The notes: generated by a model not told the origin, from the sequence alone. A DNA stretch of 64,000 nt from Solimonas terrae (GCF_011067135.1 NZ_JAAMOW010000010.1:62001-126000), one strand, 5' to 3'; shown: positions 1 to 9,431, counted from the stretch's first letter. Numbers and translations are program-made.

Positions 1-1344
1 CGGGAACACGCGTTTCTCGGCAATGCGGCGCTCCAGATGGAGTTCCATGTTGCCGGTGCCCTTGAATTCCTCGTAGATCACTTCGTCCATCTTCGAGCCG
101 GTATCGATCAGCGCCGAAGCCAGGATGGTCAGCGAGCCGCCCTCCTCGATGTTGCGCGCGGCGCCGAAGAAGCGCTTCGGCTTCTGCAGGCCGTTGGCAT
201 CGACACCGCCGGTCAGGACCTTGCCGGACGACGGTGCCACCGTGTTGTAGGCGCGGGCGAGGCGGGTGATCGAGTCGAGCAGGATGACCACGTCACGCTT
301 GTGTTCAACCAGACGCTTGGCCTTCTCGATCACCATTTCGGCGACCTGCACGTGACGCGAAGCCGGCTCGTCGAAGGTCGACGCGACGACTTCGCCGCGC
401 ACGGTGCGCTGCATGTCGGTGACTTCTTCCGGGCGCTCGTCGATCAGCAGCACGATCAGGTAGGCGTCCGGGTAATTGGCGGCGATCGACTGCGCGATGT
501 TCTGCATCATGATCGTCTTGCCGGCCTTCGGCGGCGAGACGATCAGGCCGCGCTGGCCTTTGCCGAACGGCGCGACCAGATCGATCACGCGCGCGGTGAT
601 GTCTTCGGTCGTGCCGTTGCCGCGCTCCATCTTGTACTGCTTGTCGGCGAACAGCGGCGTCAGGTTCTCGAAGCTGACCTTGCGCTTGGAGACTTCCGGT
701 GGCTCGAAGTTGATCGTGTCGACCTTGAGCAGCGCGAAGTAGCGTTCGTTGTCCTTCGGCGAGCGGACCCGACCGGTGACCGAGTCGCCGGTGCGCAGCG
801 CAAAGCGGCGTATCTGGCTCGGTGAAATGTAGACATCGTCCGGGCCGGCGAGGTACGAGCTGTCCGGACCACGCAGGAAGCCGTAGCCGTCCTGCATGAT
901 TTCCAGCACGCCTTCGGTGTAGATGTGCTCGCCACGCTTGGCCGCCGCACGCAGCAGCTGGAAAACCAGATCCTGCTTCTTGATGCGAGCGATGTTCTCG
1001 AGACCCTGCGATTCGGCCAGTTCGAGAAGCTCCGAGGCGGTCATCCGCTTCAGATCCTGGACGCGGATGATCTTGGGCGGCTCCGGCGGCGTCTGCGGGC
1101 TGCCATTGACCCCGCCGTTTTCATCGTCATCGGCCATCTGCGGTGCCGGCATGCGCGGCTGGCCCGCGTGTGCTTCGGCGCTCAGCGACAGTTCCAGTTC
1201 TTCGTCGCCGCCTTCGACGTCGTCGGGCTGGATGTCTTCAGGGAAGCCCTGGTTGCCATTGTGATTGCCATTGCTGTTGCCATTACCGCCCTGGTTTCCA
1301 CCACGGTTCTGGCCGCCACGCTGGAAACGACGACGGTGTTTCAT
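1..1344 (-). CDS. rho: Transcription termination factor Rho (C-terminus cut by window edge)
   Basis: Hexameric RNA-dependent ATPase that ends transcription at Rho-dependent sites. The 448 codons present contain the N-terminal helical and OB-fold RNA-binding part from about residue 97, the primary-site stretch GFLR...SSYLAGPDD, and a Walker A loop PPKAGKT; roughly the last 65 residues lie outside the window. Unusual is the first ~95 residues: an Arg/Gly/Gln start ([13 protein letters not shown]), an Asn-Gly run ([11 protein letters not shown]), then an acidic, Pro-rich linker. E. coli Rho begins almost directly at the helical domain. The ATG at 1342-1344 is the first in frame; no clear ribosome site is visible, but the 95 codons are in frame and compositionally plausible as protein. 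Lies just downstream of trxA, as in E. coli. Confidence 0.97.
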   Translation of the reverse strand, partial: MKHRRRFQRGGQNRGGNQGGNGNSNGNHNGNQGFPEDIQPDDVEGGDEELELSLSAEAHAGQPRMPAPQMADDDENGGVNGSPQTPPEPPKIIRVQDLKRMTASELLELAESQGLENIARIKKQDLVFQLLRAAAKRGEHIYTEGVLEIMQDGYGFLRGPDSSYLAGPDDVYISPSQIRRFALRTGDSVTGRVRSPKDNERYFALLKVDTINFEPPEVSKRKVSFENLTPLFADKQYKMERGNGTTEDITARVIDLVAPFGKGQRGLIVSPPKAGKTIMMQNIAQSIAANYPDAYLIVLLIDERPEEVTDMQRTVRGEVVASTFDEPASRHVQVAEMVIEKAKRLVEHKRDVVILLDSITRLARAYNTVAPSSGKVLTGGVDANGLQKPKRFFGAARNIEEGGSLTILASALIDTGSKMDEVIYEEFKGTGNMELHLERRIAEKRVFP

Positions 1345-1355
1345 CGGAGGCTTGT

Positions 1356-1700
1356 TCAAGCGACGTTATTCAGGTGGGGAGTGACGAAAGCGGTGAGCTG
1401 TGCCTTGTGCACGGCGCCGACCTGGGTTGCCGCCGGCTGTCCGTCCTTGAACAGGATCAGCGTCGGGATGCCGCGGATGCCGAGCGAAGCCGGCGTCTGC
1501 GGGTTTTCATCGACATTGAGTTTGACGATCTTGAGCTTGCCGACATTCTCGGCGGCCACTTGATCGAGGATCGGCGCAATCATGCGGCAGGGGCCACACC
1601 ACTCCGCCCAGAAGTCGACGAGCACCGGCTGCGAACGGCTCGCGGACTTCACGTCCTGTTCGAAACTGGCATCGGTAACGGCCGAAATATGTTCACTCAT
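1356..1700 (-). CDS. trxA: Thioredoxin 1
   Basis: Small cytoplasmic dithiol-disulfide reductase, 114 residues, the usual size for TrxA. The active site WCGPC is at about residues 31-35 and the cis-proline loop GIPT follows near residue 76. The ATG at 1700 gives the MSEHI start expected for the family; an in-frame extension up to 1916 adds 72 residues without thioredoxin character and was not accepted. It ends 11 bp before the rho start on the same strand, and rhlB diverges upstream, the same trio as in E. coli, so trxA and rho are probably co-transcribed. Confidence 0.97.
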   Translation of the reverse strand: MSEHISAVTDASFEQDVKSASRSQPVLVDFWAEWCGPCRMIAPILDQVAAENVGKLKIVKLNVDENPQTPASLGIRGIPTLILFKDGQPAATQVGAVHKAQLTAFVTPHLNNVA

Positions 1701-1804
1701 GAGTGGGTGCCTCGCAGGAAGGATGAGCAGGAAAACGCCCGCACGCTTCGGAAGTGGGGTGGTTCTTGATCGACCGCCGCCGCGCAAAAAGCACGACAGA
1801 CCGG

Positions 1805-1825
1805 TATGATTAATCTTTATACGAC
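1805..1825. promoter_or_regulatory. AT-rich promoter region between trxA and rhlB (weak)
   Basis: In the 248 bp divergent gap this is the only AT-rich stretch. It contains TTATAC on the plus strand and TATAAA on the minus strand, so either could serve as a -10 box. No good -35 box was found for either direction, so the call rests on composition and position only. Confidence 0.3.
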
Positions 1826-1948
1826 GGGGAAATAGCGCGGGCCCGGTGCAGCAAGCGGTAATCGCTGCGGGGCCATTGATGTGCGTTATTTGATCTGAAA
1901 CCTCCGCGCCTTGCAAGAGCCGGCCATCCGGCGAGCGATACCACCTGA

Positions 1949-3211
1949 ATGCAACCCGACCATCTTTCCGCCGTCCGTTTCGCCGATCTTCCGCTGCACG
2001 CCAGCCTGCAGGCTGGTCTTTCCCAGCTCGGTTACAGCCATTGCACGCCGATCCAGGCGCAGGCGCTGCCGCGTGCCCTGAATGGCGAAGATCTTGCCGG
2101 ACAGGCGCAGACCGGCACCGGCAAATCCGCCGCTTTCCTGCTGGCGACGATGAATCGCCTGCTGACCCATCCGCGCGCCGAAGGCGACGACCCGAACCAG
2201 CCGCGTGCCTTCATCCTCGCGCCGACGCGCGAACTCGCCGTACAGATCTACAACGATGCCATGGGGCTGGGCGCGCAGAGTGGTTTGCGCATGACCGTCT
2301 GCTACGGCGGCGCCGGCTACGAATTGCAGCGGCAGAGCATCGAAGGTGGCGTCGACATCCTGATCGGGACGCCGGGTCGCCTGATCGACTACTTCAAGCA
2401 GGGCACCTACCATCTCAGGCAGATCGAGGTGCTGGTACTCGACGAAGCCGATCGCATGTTCGATCTCGGCTTCATCGCCGACATCCGCTACCTGATCCGC
2501 AAGATGCCGCCGCCGGCGCAGCGCAAGAACTACCTGTTCTCGGCGACCCTGTCGCAACGCGTGCTCGAGCTGGCCTACGAGCACATGAACAGCCCGCAGA
2601 AGATCGAGATCGAACCCGATCAGGTCACGGCCGAGCGCGTGCGTCAGGAACTGGTGCACGTCTCCAACGACGAGAAGCTGCCGTTCCTGATCGGGCTGCT
2701 GCGGCATCGCAATGCCTTCCGCTCGCTGGTCTTCATCAACACCAAGCGCGGCGCCGAGTTCGTCGAGAAGGGCCTGCGCCTGAACGGCTTCGAAGCCAGC
2801 GTATTGTCCGGCGATGTCTCGCAGGGACAACGGCTGCGTCTGCTCGAGGATTTCAAGCAGGGCAAGCTGCCGGTGCTGGTGGCCACCGACGTGGCGGCAC
2901 GCGGCTTGCACATTCCAGGCGTGGATCTGGTCGTCAACTATGACCTGCCGCAGGACGCGGAGGACTACGTGCACCGCATCGGCCGTACCGCGCGCGCGGG
3001 TGCGACCGGCGACGCCGTGTCGCTGTGTTGCGAAACCTGGGTCTATTCGCTGCCCGAGATCGAGAAGTACATCGGCAATCGTCTGCCGGTGATGCCGGAC
3101 GGTCATGCCCTGATCGCCAGTGATTTCGTCGCGCCGAAGCCCGAACCGCGACGGCATCATGCGGGTGGTGGCGCCAACCGCGGCCGCCGGCCGCCGCCGC
3201 GGCGGCGCTGA
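1949..3211 (+). CDS. rhlB: ATP-dependent RNA helicase RhlB (DEAD-box)
   Basis: DEAD-box helicase that in enterobacteria unwinds RNA for the degradosome (partner RNase E). 420 residues, the RhlB size. Motifs in order: Q motif near residue 32 (CTPIQ), Walker A AQTGTGKS at 53-60, PTRELA, TPGR, DEAD followed by RMFDLGF, SAT, then ARGLHIP and [10 protein letters not shown] in the second RecA domain. The C-terminus is Arg/Pro-rich (RRPPPRRR), as in RhlB tails that bind RNA. It diverges from trxA-rho, the E. coli arrangement. RhlE is the alternative, but the pairing with trxA-rho and the closeness to E. coli RhlB around the DEAD box favour RhlB. Confidence 0.93.
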   Translation: MQPDHLSAVRFADLPLHASLQAGLSQLGYSHCTPIQAQALPRALNGEDLAGQAQTGTGKSAAFLLATMNRLLTHPRAEGDDPNQPRAFILAPTRELAVQIYNDAMGLGAQSGLRMTVCYGGAGYELQRQSIEGGVDILIGTPGRLIDYFKQGTYHLRQIEVLVLDEADRMFDLGFIADIRYLIRKMPPPAQRKNYLFSATLSQRVLELAYEHMNSPQKIEIEPDQVTAERVRQELVHVSNDEKLPFLIGLLRHRNAFRSLVFINTKRGAEFVEKGLRLNGFEASVLSGDVSQGQRLRLLEDFKQGKLPVLVATDVAARGLHIPGVDLVVNYDLPQDAEDYVHRIGRTARAGATGDAVSLCCETWVYSLPEIEKYIGNRLPVMPDGHALIASDFVAPKPEPRRHHAGGGANRGRRPPPRRR

Positions 3212-3217
3212 GCGGCA

Positions 3218-3245
3218 TTGCATGCCTGGGGAATATTGGTATATT
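3218..3245 (+). promoter_or_regulatory. Candidate sigma-70 promoter of the PbpG-like gene
   Basis: TTGCAT at 3218-3223 and TATATT at 3240-3245 are separated by 16 bp, in the gap after the rhlB stop codon. Predicted transcription start is about 3251-3253, some 22 nt before the ATG at 3275. The -10 box overlaps the left arm of a perfect inverted repeat (3245-3257). Confidence 0.5.
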
Positions 3246-3291
3246 TCACGCCATCTTAGGGCGTGTTGTTAAAGATGGAAGATGGCGTGAA
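3245..3291. repeat. Perfect 13-bp inverted repeat around the start of the PbpG-like gene
   Basis: TTCACGCCATCTT at 3245-3257 is repeated exactly in inverted orientation as AAGATGGCGTGAA at 3279-3291, with a 21-nt centre that holds the predicted start codon (3275). It could be an operator overlapping the promoter, or an RNA hairpin that presents the start codon in its loop if transcription begins further upstream. No T-run follows, so it does not look like an intrinsic terminator for rhlB. Confidence 0.6.
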
Positions 3292-4591
3292 TCGAGTTCG
3301 CACCGGCGTCGACTACGAAACTCCGAGAAGCTGGCGCCAGCCGCGTATTCCGCGCCTGCCGGTACAGCTGCTGCTGGGTGTAGTGGCCGTCAGTGCGTTC
3401 GGCTCGGCCTGGCTGTTGCGCGATGGCGCCAGTGCCTCGGCAAATCCGGCCACCGAGGATACGGAAGCGATCGTCGATGCCGCCGGCAGCCAGCTTGCGG
3501 CGCCGCTGAACACCGACACCATGACGATCCCGGTCGACGCCGTGATCAACGATCGCGGCCGCGAGACCGAGCCGGTGGTCGAGGTCGCCGCAGCGGGCAG
3601 CGATCCGCTGAAGACAGTCGCCGTCAGCTCCACGCCACAATCCGCGGCCAGTGTCGAAGCCGATGCCGTGCAGACCGCGCCGGGCGACGACAGCGAGACC
3701 CCGGACGAGGATGTCGTCGATGCGATCGCCAAGCAGATCGACGACAAGCCGGACCAGAAGGATCTGCATCTGCCGTCCGGCCTGCGCCTGAAATCGAGCG
3801 TCGTGCTGGTCGTTGATCAGAAGACCAACGAAGTGCTGGCTTCGCAGAACGCCGATGCCGTGCAGCCGATCGCGTCGCTGACGAAGCTGATGACTGCGCT
3901 GGTCGTCACCGACGCCAAGCAGCCGCTGGATGAAGTGATCGAAATCACCAGCGACGACATCGACCATATCAAGCACAGCTACTCGCGCCTGACGCCCGGC
4001 CTCAAGTTCACGCGCCGTGAGCTTTTGCTGCTGGCGCTGATGTCGTCCGAGAACCGCGCTGCTTCGGCACTGGCACGGCATTATCCCGGCGGGACACCGG
4101 CTTTCGTGCGGGCGATGAATGCGCGGGCCAAGTCGCTGGGCATGGCGCATACCGAATATCACGACAGCAACGGCCTTTCGAGCCAGAACGTCTCGACCGC
4201 CCACGATCTCGTGAGACTGGTCGACGCGGCTTACAAGGTGCCGCTGATTCGCGACTTCTCGACCCATGTCGAACAGACCGTGAAGCCCGGCCGGCGCAGC
4301 ATGCACTTCGTCAGCAGCAATAGACTGGTGCGGGCCAACAACGACTGGCGCATCGGTCTGCAGAAGACGGGCTACACCACCGAAGCGGGCCGCTGTCTGG
4401 TGATGCAGGCGACCGTCAAGGGTCGGCCGCTGGTGATGGTGCTGCTCGATTCGGACGGCAAGATGACGCGCTTTGCCGATGCCCAGCGCGTCCGCAGCTG
4501 GGTCGAACGGGGCTCGTCGTCGACGTCGCTCGCCAGCAGCAGCAAGAGCAGCAGCCGCCATCGTCGCGGCCGTGCGCGCAGCTCGTCCTGA
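3275..4591 (+). CDS. pbpG: D-alanyl-D-alanine endopeptidase/carboxypeptidase, PbpG-like (class C low-mass PBP)
   Basis: Serine peptidase of the S11 family that cuts peptidoglycan cross-links or terminal D-Ala in the periplasm. A single membrane segment (about residues 30-48) anchors it; an Ala/Asp/Glu-rich linker of about 100 residues follows, then the catalytic domain with SxxK (SLTK), SxN (SEN) and KTG (KTGYT). The C-terminus is a Ser/Arg-rich tail (SSTSLASSSKSSS). 438 residues, longer than E. coli PBP7 (about 310) because of linker and tail. Start choice is uncertain: GTG at 3263 and TTG at 3266 are also in frame, and none has a clear ribosome site. A strong inverted repeat surrounds the start. 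Confidence 0.85.
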   Translation: MEDGVNRVRTGVDYETPRSWRQPRIPRLPVQLLLGVVAVSAFGSAWLLRDGASASANPATEDTEAIVDAAGSQLAAPLNTDTMTIPVDAVINDRGRETEPVVEVAAAGSDPLKTVAVSSTPQSAASVEADAVQTAPGDDSETPDEDVVDAIAKQIDDKPDQKDLHLPSGLRLKSSVVLVVDQKTNEVLASQNADAVQPIASLTKLMTALVVTDAKQPLDEVIEITSDDIDHIKHSYSRLTPGLKFTRRELLLLALMSSENRAASALARHYPGGTPAFVRAMNARAKSLGMAHTEYHDSNGLSSQNVSTAHDLVRLVDAAYKVPLIRDFSTHVEQTVKPGRRSMHFVSSNRLVRANNDWRIGLQKTGYTTEAGRCLVMQATVKGRPLVMVLLDSDGKMTRFADAQRVRSWVERGSSSTSLASSSKSSSRHRRGRARSSS

Positions 4592-4609
4592 GTCACGCCC
4601 GGCCGTGAG

Positions 4610-5293
4610 CTAGGCGAAGCTCGCTGCCAGCTCGGCGAGGGTTTCCACCGATCGCATCGCCGGCAGAGGCCGGCCCGGCAGGCCGCTGTCGGGTTTGCGG
4701 ATGCCGATCACCTGCGCGATTCCGAACGCTTCGGCCGCCGACAGCACCGGCATGCTGTCGTCGACGAACAGCGCGCGCTTCGGATCGAACTCGTGCGCGG
4801 TGCGCATGGCTTGCCAGAAGCGCAGGTCCTCCTTCGGATGGCCGAAGTCGTGCGAGCTGATGACGCGATCGAAATAGCGGCGAAATCCGGTGTGTTCGAG
4901 TTTCAGCTGCCAGCTGTCGCGATGCGCGTTGGTGACGATCCACAACTGCCGTCCGCTGCGCCGGACCAGACGCAGGAAAGACTCGACCCCGGGAATCGGC
5001 CGGATGCGTTCACGGATCTCGCGTTTGAGTCCGGCCATGTCGAGACCGGTTTCCGCGCTCCAGTGATCGGTGCAGTACCAGGGCAGCGTGTGCTGGATGG
5101 CGGTGAACTTCGGCGCCAGTTCCGCATTCGCCTGCGCCAGCGTCAGGCCATGCTTCTGCGCATAACGCTCCGGCACGAGTTCACGCCAGAAATAGTTGTC
5201 GAATGCGAGATCGAGCACGGTGCCGTCCATGTCGAGCAGAACCCAGTCCGCTGCCCGCCAGTCGACCAGATGTGCATTGGCCAGATTGTCCAT
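4610..5293 (-). CDS. yrfG: GMP/IMP nucleotidase, HAD family (YrfG)
   Basis: HAD-superfamily phosphatase; E. coli YrfG removes phosphate from GMP and IMP. 227 residues (E. coli 222). Motif I LLDMDGTV is near residue 20, motif II is VTNAHR, and the motif III/IV region is HPKEDLRF...LFVDDS. The ATG at 5293 gives the family N-terminus; the frame stays open far upstream, but that part is antisense to cysQ. It diverges from cysQ with only 18 bp between start codons. In many gammaproteobacteria yrfG, nudE and cysQ are clustered; nudE is not seen here. Confidence 0.92.
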   Translation of the reverse strand: MDNLANAHLVDWRAADWVLLDMDGTVLDLAFDNYFWRELVPERYAQKHGLTLAQANAELAPKFTAIQHTLPWYCTDHWSAETGLDMAGLKREIRERIRPIPGVESFLRLVRRSGRQLWIVTNAHRDSWQLKLEHTGFRRYFDRVISSHDFGHPKEDLRFWQAMRTAHEFDPKRALFVDDSMPVLSAAEAFGIAQVIGIRKPDSGLPGRPLPAMRSVETLAELAASFA

Positions 5294-5311
5294 GCCTCTA
5301 TGATACGGACC

Positions 5312-6105
<794 letters not shown>

Positions 6106-6106
<1 letters not shown>

Positions 6107-6639
6107 TGCGATCGCAAACCATGACGCTGAGCGTCTTGCATGCCGAGCTCGGCATTGAGCCGCAGTCGATCCGGTCTCGCCGGCTCGTGCGTCATCGCGA
6201 GCCGCGGCGACTGCAGCCGGTCGGCCTCGGCACCGACGGTCGCGACAAATTCCTGTTGCCGGATGCCGCGCGCGCGTGGCTGGCCATGCGCGATGCCGCC
6301 GCCGCCGCCGGCCTGGAACTGCTGCTGATCTCGGCGTTCCGCAGCGTCGCGTTCCAGACCGCGCTGATCCGCGCCAAGCTCCGGCGCGGTGATGCGATCG
6401 ACGCGATCCTGCAGATCAACGCGCCGCCGGGCTACAGCGAGCATCACAGTGGTCGCGCCATTGACATCGGCGCGCGTGACGTGGCGGCGCTCGACGATGC
6501 CTTCGAGAACACGGCGGCCTTCGCCTGGCTCAGCGCGCACGCGCGGGATTTCGGCTTTGCATTGTCATATCCGCGCGGCAATGCGGAAGGGTATTGCTAT
6601 GAGCCCTGGCATTGGTGCTGGCACCGTCCCGCGCGATAG
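6106..6639 (+). CDS. VanY-type D-Ala-D-Ala carboxypeptidase/endopeptidase (peptidase M15B)
   Basis: Zinc peptidase family that trims D-alanine from peptidoglycan stem peptides. 177 residues. Family signatures: SAFRSVAFQ, the zinc site SEHHSGRAID (HxGxxxD, about residues 112-121) and EPWHW near the C-terminus supplying the last His. No signal peptide is seen, unlike many VanY proteins, so it may act in the cytoplasm on recycled peptides (LdcB/DacB-like) or have another start. Its ATG overlaps the cysQ stop by one base, so co-expression with cysQ is likely although the functions seem unrelated. Confidence 0.85.
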
Positions 6640-6707
6640 CCGTGCTTGGCGCGACTGTTTTCTCCCGATGTCGAACGGACCCGCACTTCGCTGACTTCGA
6701 AATGACA

Positions 6708-7943
6708 TCAAGGCATTCCGCGGCGAAGTGGAATGCCCCCTGGCCGGGCTTTAGCCGACGACGGACATGACATCGGGTCGCGCCCGAAGCGCGACGGCTT
6801 ACCCTTGGCACTGGTGCCGTCAGCGCGCCGTTCGAAGTGCCGTTTGAGCCGGGCCGACGGTTTCTCGACCAGGTAGTAGCCGAGCGCGCCACAGCCGATC
6901 GCCGCGAACAGATTGAAGGGCCAGCTGCTCCACAGCCAGGGATGCAGATAGGCATCATCCGGCCCGAAGAACAGCTGCTGCCAGAGATAGAGACTGTACG
7001 AGATGCGGCCGAGCCAGCGCAGACTCGGGGCCGACAGCAGACGATGCAGACGTCCGTCCGGCCAGACGACCTCCGCGATCAGCAGCAGCGCGCACAAGGG
7101 CACGAGCAGGGCGTACAGCGGCGTCCAGCGCAGGTCCTGCAGATCGCGACCGCGCAACCAGGCCACGACCACGGCGGCAACGCACAGCGCGGCAATGATC
7201 AGGCTGCGCGTCGGCAGCGCGCGATAGCGCCGCAGCCACGGCGGTTCACGCGATGCGTGCAGTGCCAGCGCCAGCAGACAGCCCGCGGCCAGATGCGGAA
7301 GATAGGGCACGATGTTCTGCAAGGGCCGGGCATGGGCGACGGTCAGCGGCGTGATCAGCGCGCTGCCGACGACCAGCAATGCCAGGATCATCATCGTGCG
7401 CCGGCGATCGAGTGCGAGTGCGAATACCAGCGGCCACAGCAGGTAGAACTGCTCCTCCAGCGACAGGCTCCAGATGTGGCCGAAGAACCAGTCGCCCGGC
7501 AATAGCGGCGTGTCCTTGCTGAGCGTGATCGCGCTGATGAACGACAGCCAATGCCATTGCAGGACGCCGGCCGCCGCGGCCAGCACGATGCCGAGGGTCG
7601 CCGCGCAGAACGGTGGCACGATGCGCAGCACGCGGCGCATCCAGAACCTGCGCAGATCCACGCAGCCGCTGCGCTCGTGCTCGCGCAGCAACAGATGCGT
7701 GATGATGAAGCCGCTGATCGTGAAGAAGACCTCGACGCCGACGATGCCCATCTCGCCGAAGGGGCGCATGAAGCCCGGTGCGCCGCTGGTGTGGGCGCCG
7801 TGGCCGATCAGCACGAACAGGATCGATACCGCACGCAGGCCGTCGAGGCCTTCGATGCGGTTCGACGCCGCGGCGCCCGTGTGGGGGACGGATGAACGCG
7901 GCGGCGGGAACGCGTCTGCCGCCGCTTCAGGTTTGGCATCCAT
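6708..7943 (-). CDS. Acyltransferase 3 family membrane protein (OafA/YrhL-like)
   Basis: Integral membrane O-acyltransferase; family members acetylate or succinylate surface polysaccharides, peptidoglycan or glucans. 411 residues with about ten hydrophobic segments. Family marks: GLDGLRAVSILFVLIGH with the conserved His near residue 48, FWMRRVLRIVP (RxxR) near residue 101, and SLEEQFYLLWP. The substrate cannot be read from the sequence and no glycan biosynthesis gene is adjacent. The last codons (GGIPLRRGMP) fall in an 8-bp inverted repeat that could act as a terminator. Confidence 0.9.
   Translation of the reverse strand: MDAKPEAAADAFPPPRSSVPHTGAAASNRIEGLDGLRAVSILFVLIGHGAHTSGAPGFMRPFGEMGIVGVEVFFTISGFIITHLLLREHERSGCVDLRRFWMRRVLRIVPPFCAATLGIVLAAAAGVLQWHWLSFISAITLSKDTPLLPGDWFFGHIWSLSLEEQFYLLWPLVFALALDRRRTMMILALLVVGSALITPLTVAHARPLQNIVPYLPHLAAGCLLALALHASREPPWLRRYRALPTRSLIIAALCVAAVVVAWLRGRDLQDLRWTPLYALLVPLCALLLIAEVVWPDGRLHRLLSAPSLRWLGRISYSLYLWQQLFFGPDDAYLHPWLWSSWPFNLFAAIGCGALGYYLVEKPSARLKRHFERRADGTSAKGKPSRFGRDPMSCPSSAKARPGGIPLRRGMP
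6712..6737. repeat. 8-bp inverted repeat at the 3' end of the acyltransferase gene
   Basis: GGCATTCC (6712-6719) and GGAATGCC (6730-6737) form a perfect stem with a 10-nt loop inside the last codons of the acyltransferase and downstream of the convergent VanY-like gene. No T-run follows on either strand. It may be a weak bidirectional 3' end signal. Confidence 0.4.
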
Positions 7944-7995
7944 GCCAGACGAACCGGTGACGCACGGACAGGACTCGTGCGCAGCCAGTGAGCCG

Positions 7996-8017
7996 CAGCG
8001 GCGATGAATTGCCGCTG
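7996..8017. repeat. 7-bp stem-loop downstream of mtnC
   Basis: CAGCGGC (7996-8002) and GCCGCTG (8011-8017) pair perfectly around an 8-nt loop, in the 107 bp between the mtnC stop and the acyltransferase start. Without a T-run it is at most a weak transcript end for the mtn operon. Confidence 0.4.
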
Positions 8018-8050
8018 AAACCGATCAGGCGGCCGCGCGCTTGTCAGGTG

Positions 8051-8725
8051 CTACAGGCGGATCTCGTCGAAGTCGCGCGCCTGCGGGTGCGCGTCGTTCG
8101 GCATCGCCTTGTCGTCGCGCAGCAGCTGGCAGGTCCGCATGCCGGCGGCGTGCGCGGCATCGAGTTCGGCCCCGATGTCGGACAGGAACAGCACCGCTTC
8201 GCCCGGCAGGCCGATCTCGCGCAGGATCGCCGTGTAGGACGAGCGCTCGCGCTTGCCGCCGATGCGTGTGTCGAAATAGCCGGAAAACAGCGGCGTCAGA
8301 TCGCCATACGCGGTATGACCGAAAATCAGCTTCTGCGCGTCGACCGAACCCGAGGAGTAGACGTAGAGTTTGTGACCGTTCGCGTGCCAGCGCTGCAGGG
8401 CCGCCGGCGTGTCCGCATAGACGTGGCCCTGCAGTTCGCCGCTGTCGTAACCCACTTTCCAGATCAGGCCCTGCAGGGTCTTCAGCGGCGTTGCCTTGCG
8501 ATCTTCGGCGATCCACTGCTCGAGCACGTCGGCCGCTTCGTTGATCGACAGATCCTGGCCGACGATCGCTTCGACGTCGTCGAGCGCCTGCTGCACGGCA
8601 TCGTCACCGGCCTGCTCGCGCAGGAAGCGTCGCAGATGCTGCTGCGCATAGGGAAACAGCGTGTCGTGAACGAAATCGATCGAGGAGGTGGTGCCCTCGA
8701 TGTCGGTGAGTATGGCTTTGATCAC
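8051..8725 (-). CDS. mtnC: Enolase-phosphatase E1 (methionine salvage)
   Basis: Bifunctional HAD enzyme: enolises 2,3-diketo-5-methylthiopentyl 1-phosphate and removes the phosphate to give acireductone. 224 residues. Motif I TDIEGTT is at residues 7-13, the YSSGSV motif II is near residue 120, and FLSDIG near residue 175. The start is a GTG at 8723-8725, chosen because GGGAG lies 6 nt upstream and because the frame upstream is not MtnC-like. A degenerate second copy of this start region (27 of 33 bases) lies exactly 140 bp upstream, on the stop codon of mtnD. Last gene of mtnB-mtnD-mtnC. Confidence 0.95.
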   Translation of the reverse strand: MIKAILTDIEGTTSSIDFVHDTLFPYAQQHLRRFLREQAGDDAVQQALDDVEAIVGQDLSINEAADVLEQWIAEDRKATPLKTLQGLIWKVGYDSGELQGHVYADTPAALQRWHANGHKLYVYSSGSVDAQKLIFGHTAYGDLTPLFSGYFDTRIGGKRERSSYTAILREIGLPGEAVLFLSDIGAELDAAHAAGMRTCQLLRDDKAMPNDAHPQARDFDEIRL

Positions 8726-8865
8726 AGCAGCTCCCGAGCCATCCGTCGCGCAGCAGTCCGGGCCAGACCTCTCTGTCCGGGCGCGCTGCGGGACGGACTG
8801 CCAATCAAGGCCGTCCGTCTGCTTCCGCCGCGCCCCTCGGTGTCGGCAAGCATGGCCTTGATCAC
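8722..8865 (-). repeat. Spacer with duplicated mtnC start and a 47-codon frame
   Basis: Between mtnD and mtnC. A GTG at 8863-8865 overlaps the mtnD stop as GTGA and begins a sequence like the real mtnC start (27 of 33 bases: VIKAMLADTEG against VIKAILTDIEG). The frame then turns Arg/Gly-rich and ends at a TGA overlapping the real mtnC GTG, giving 47 codons. Seen directly: similarity, overlaps, length. Inferred: mtnC once started on the mtnD stop and a 140-bp event separated the two, leaving a start relic. Whether the small frame is translated is unknown. Confidence 0.6.
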
Positions 8866-9413
8866 GCGGCACTCGCGAATTTCGGGAAGCGCTCGGCGAT
8901 CGCATCGCCGGTGAAATGACCGACCCAGCCTTCCGGGATGCGGAAGAAGCGGATCGCCTTGAAATCAGGCCGCGGGCCCATGTCGAACCAGTGCGTGACA
9001 TTGGCCGGCAGGTTGATCAGATCGCCCTTCGTGCAGACGGTGAGAAACACCTTGCCGCCGGCGCGGATGTAGAACGCGCCGGCGCCGTCGACGAAGAAAC
9101 GGGTCTCGAAATCGTCGTGGGTATGTTCGGACAGGAACTTTCCGCGCGCGGTTTCGGCCTGCGGGTGATCCGGATGCATGCTGACGACGTCGACGCTGAC
9201 GAAGCCATATTTGGCGTTCAGGCGATCGATCGAGTCGCGATACGCGGCAATCACCTCGTCCGGTTCGGCGGTTGCCGACAGCGGCCGGCTCGCGTCCCAG
9301 CGTTCGAACTCGACGCCGATCTGTGCCAGCTGGTCGCGGATCGCAGCGAACTCGGTGTAGACGCCGAGCGGCTGTTGCGGCTGCTGTTCTGCGTAAACGC
9401 TCAGTGTGGTCAT
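8862..9413 (-). CDS. mtnD: Acireductone dioxygenase
   Basis: Cupin metalloenzyme; with Fe it turns acireductone into 2-keto-4-methylthiobutyrate and formate, with Ni into an off-pathway set including CO. 183 residues, the usual size. Metal ligands sit in EHTHDDFE (about residues 97-104) and in NVTHWFD (His near 141). Start ATG at 9413, 18 bp after the mtnB stop. Its TGA stop is part of a GTGA that is also the start of the duplicated mtnC relic. Confidence 0.96.
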   Translation of the reverse strand: MTTLSVYAEQQPQQPLGVYTEFAAIRDQLAQIGVEFERWDASRPLSATAEPDEVIAAYRDSIDRLNAKYGFVSVDVVSMHPDHPQAETARGKFLSEHTHDDFETRFFVDGAGAFYIRAGGKVFLTVCTKGDLINLPANVTHWFDMGPRPDFKAIRFFRIPEGWVGHFTGDAIAERFPKFASAA

Positions 9414-9431
9414 GTCTTCAACTCCTCATCA

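Noticed and set aside
1701..1916. 72-residue N-terminal extension of thioredoxin
   Set aside because: The thioredoxin fold starts normally at 1700, and the extension covers the divergent promoter gap with no family similarity.
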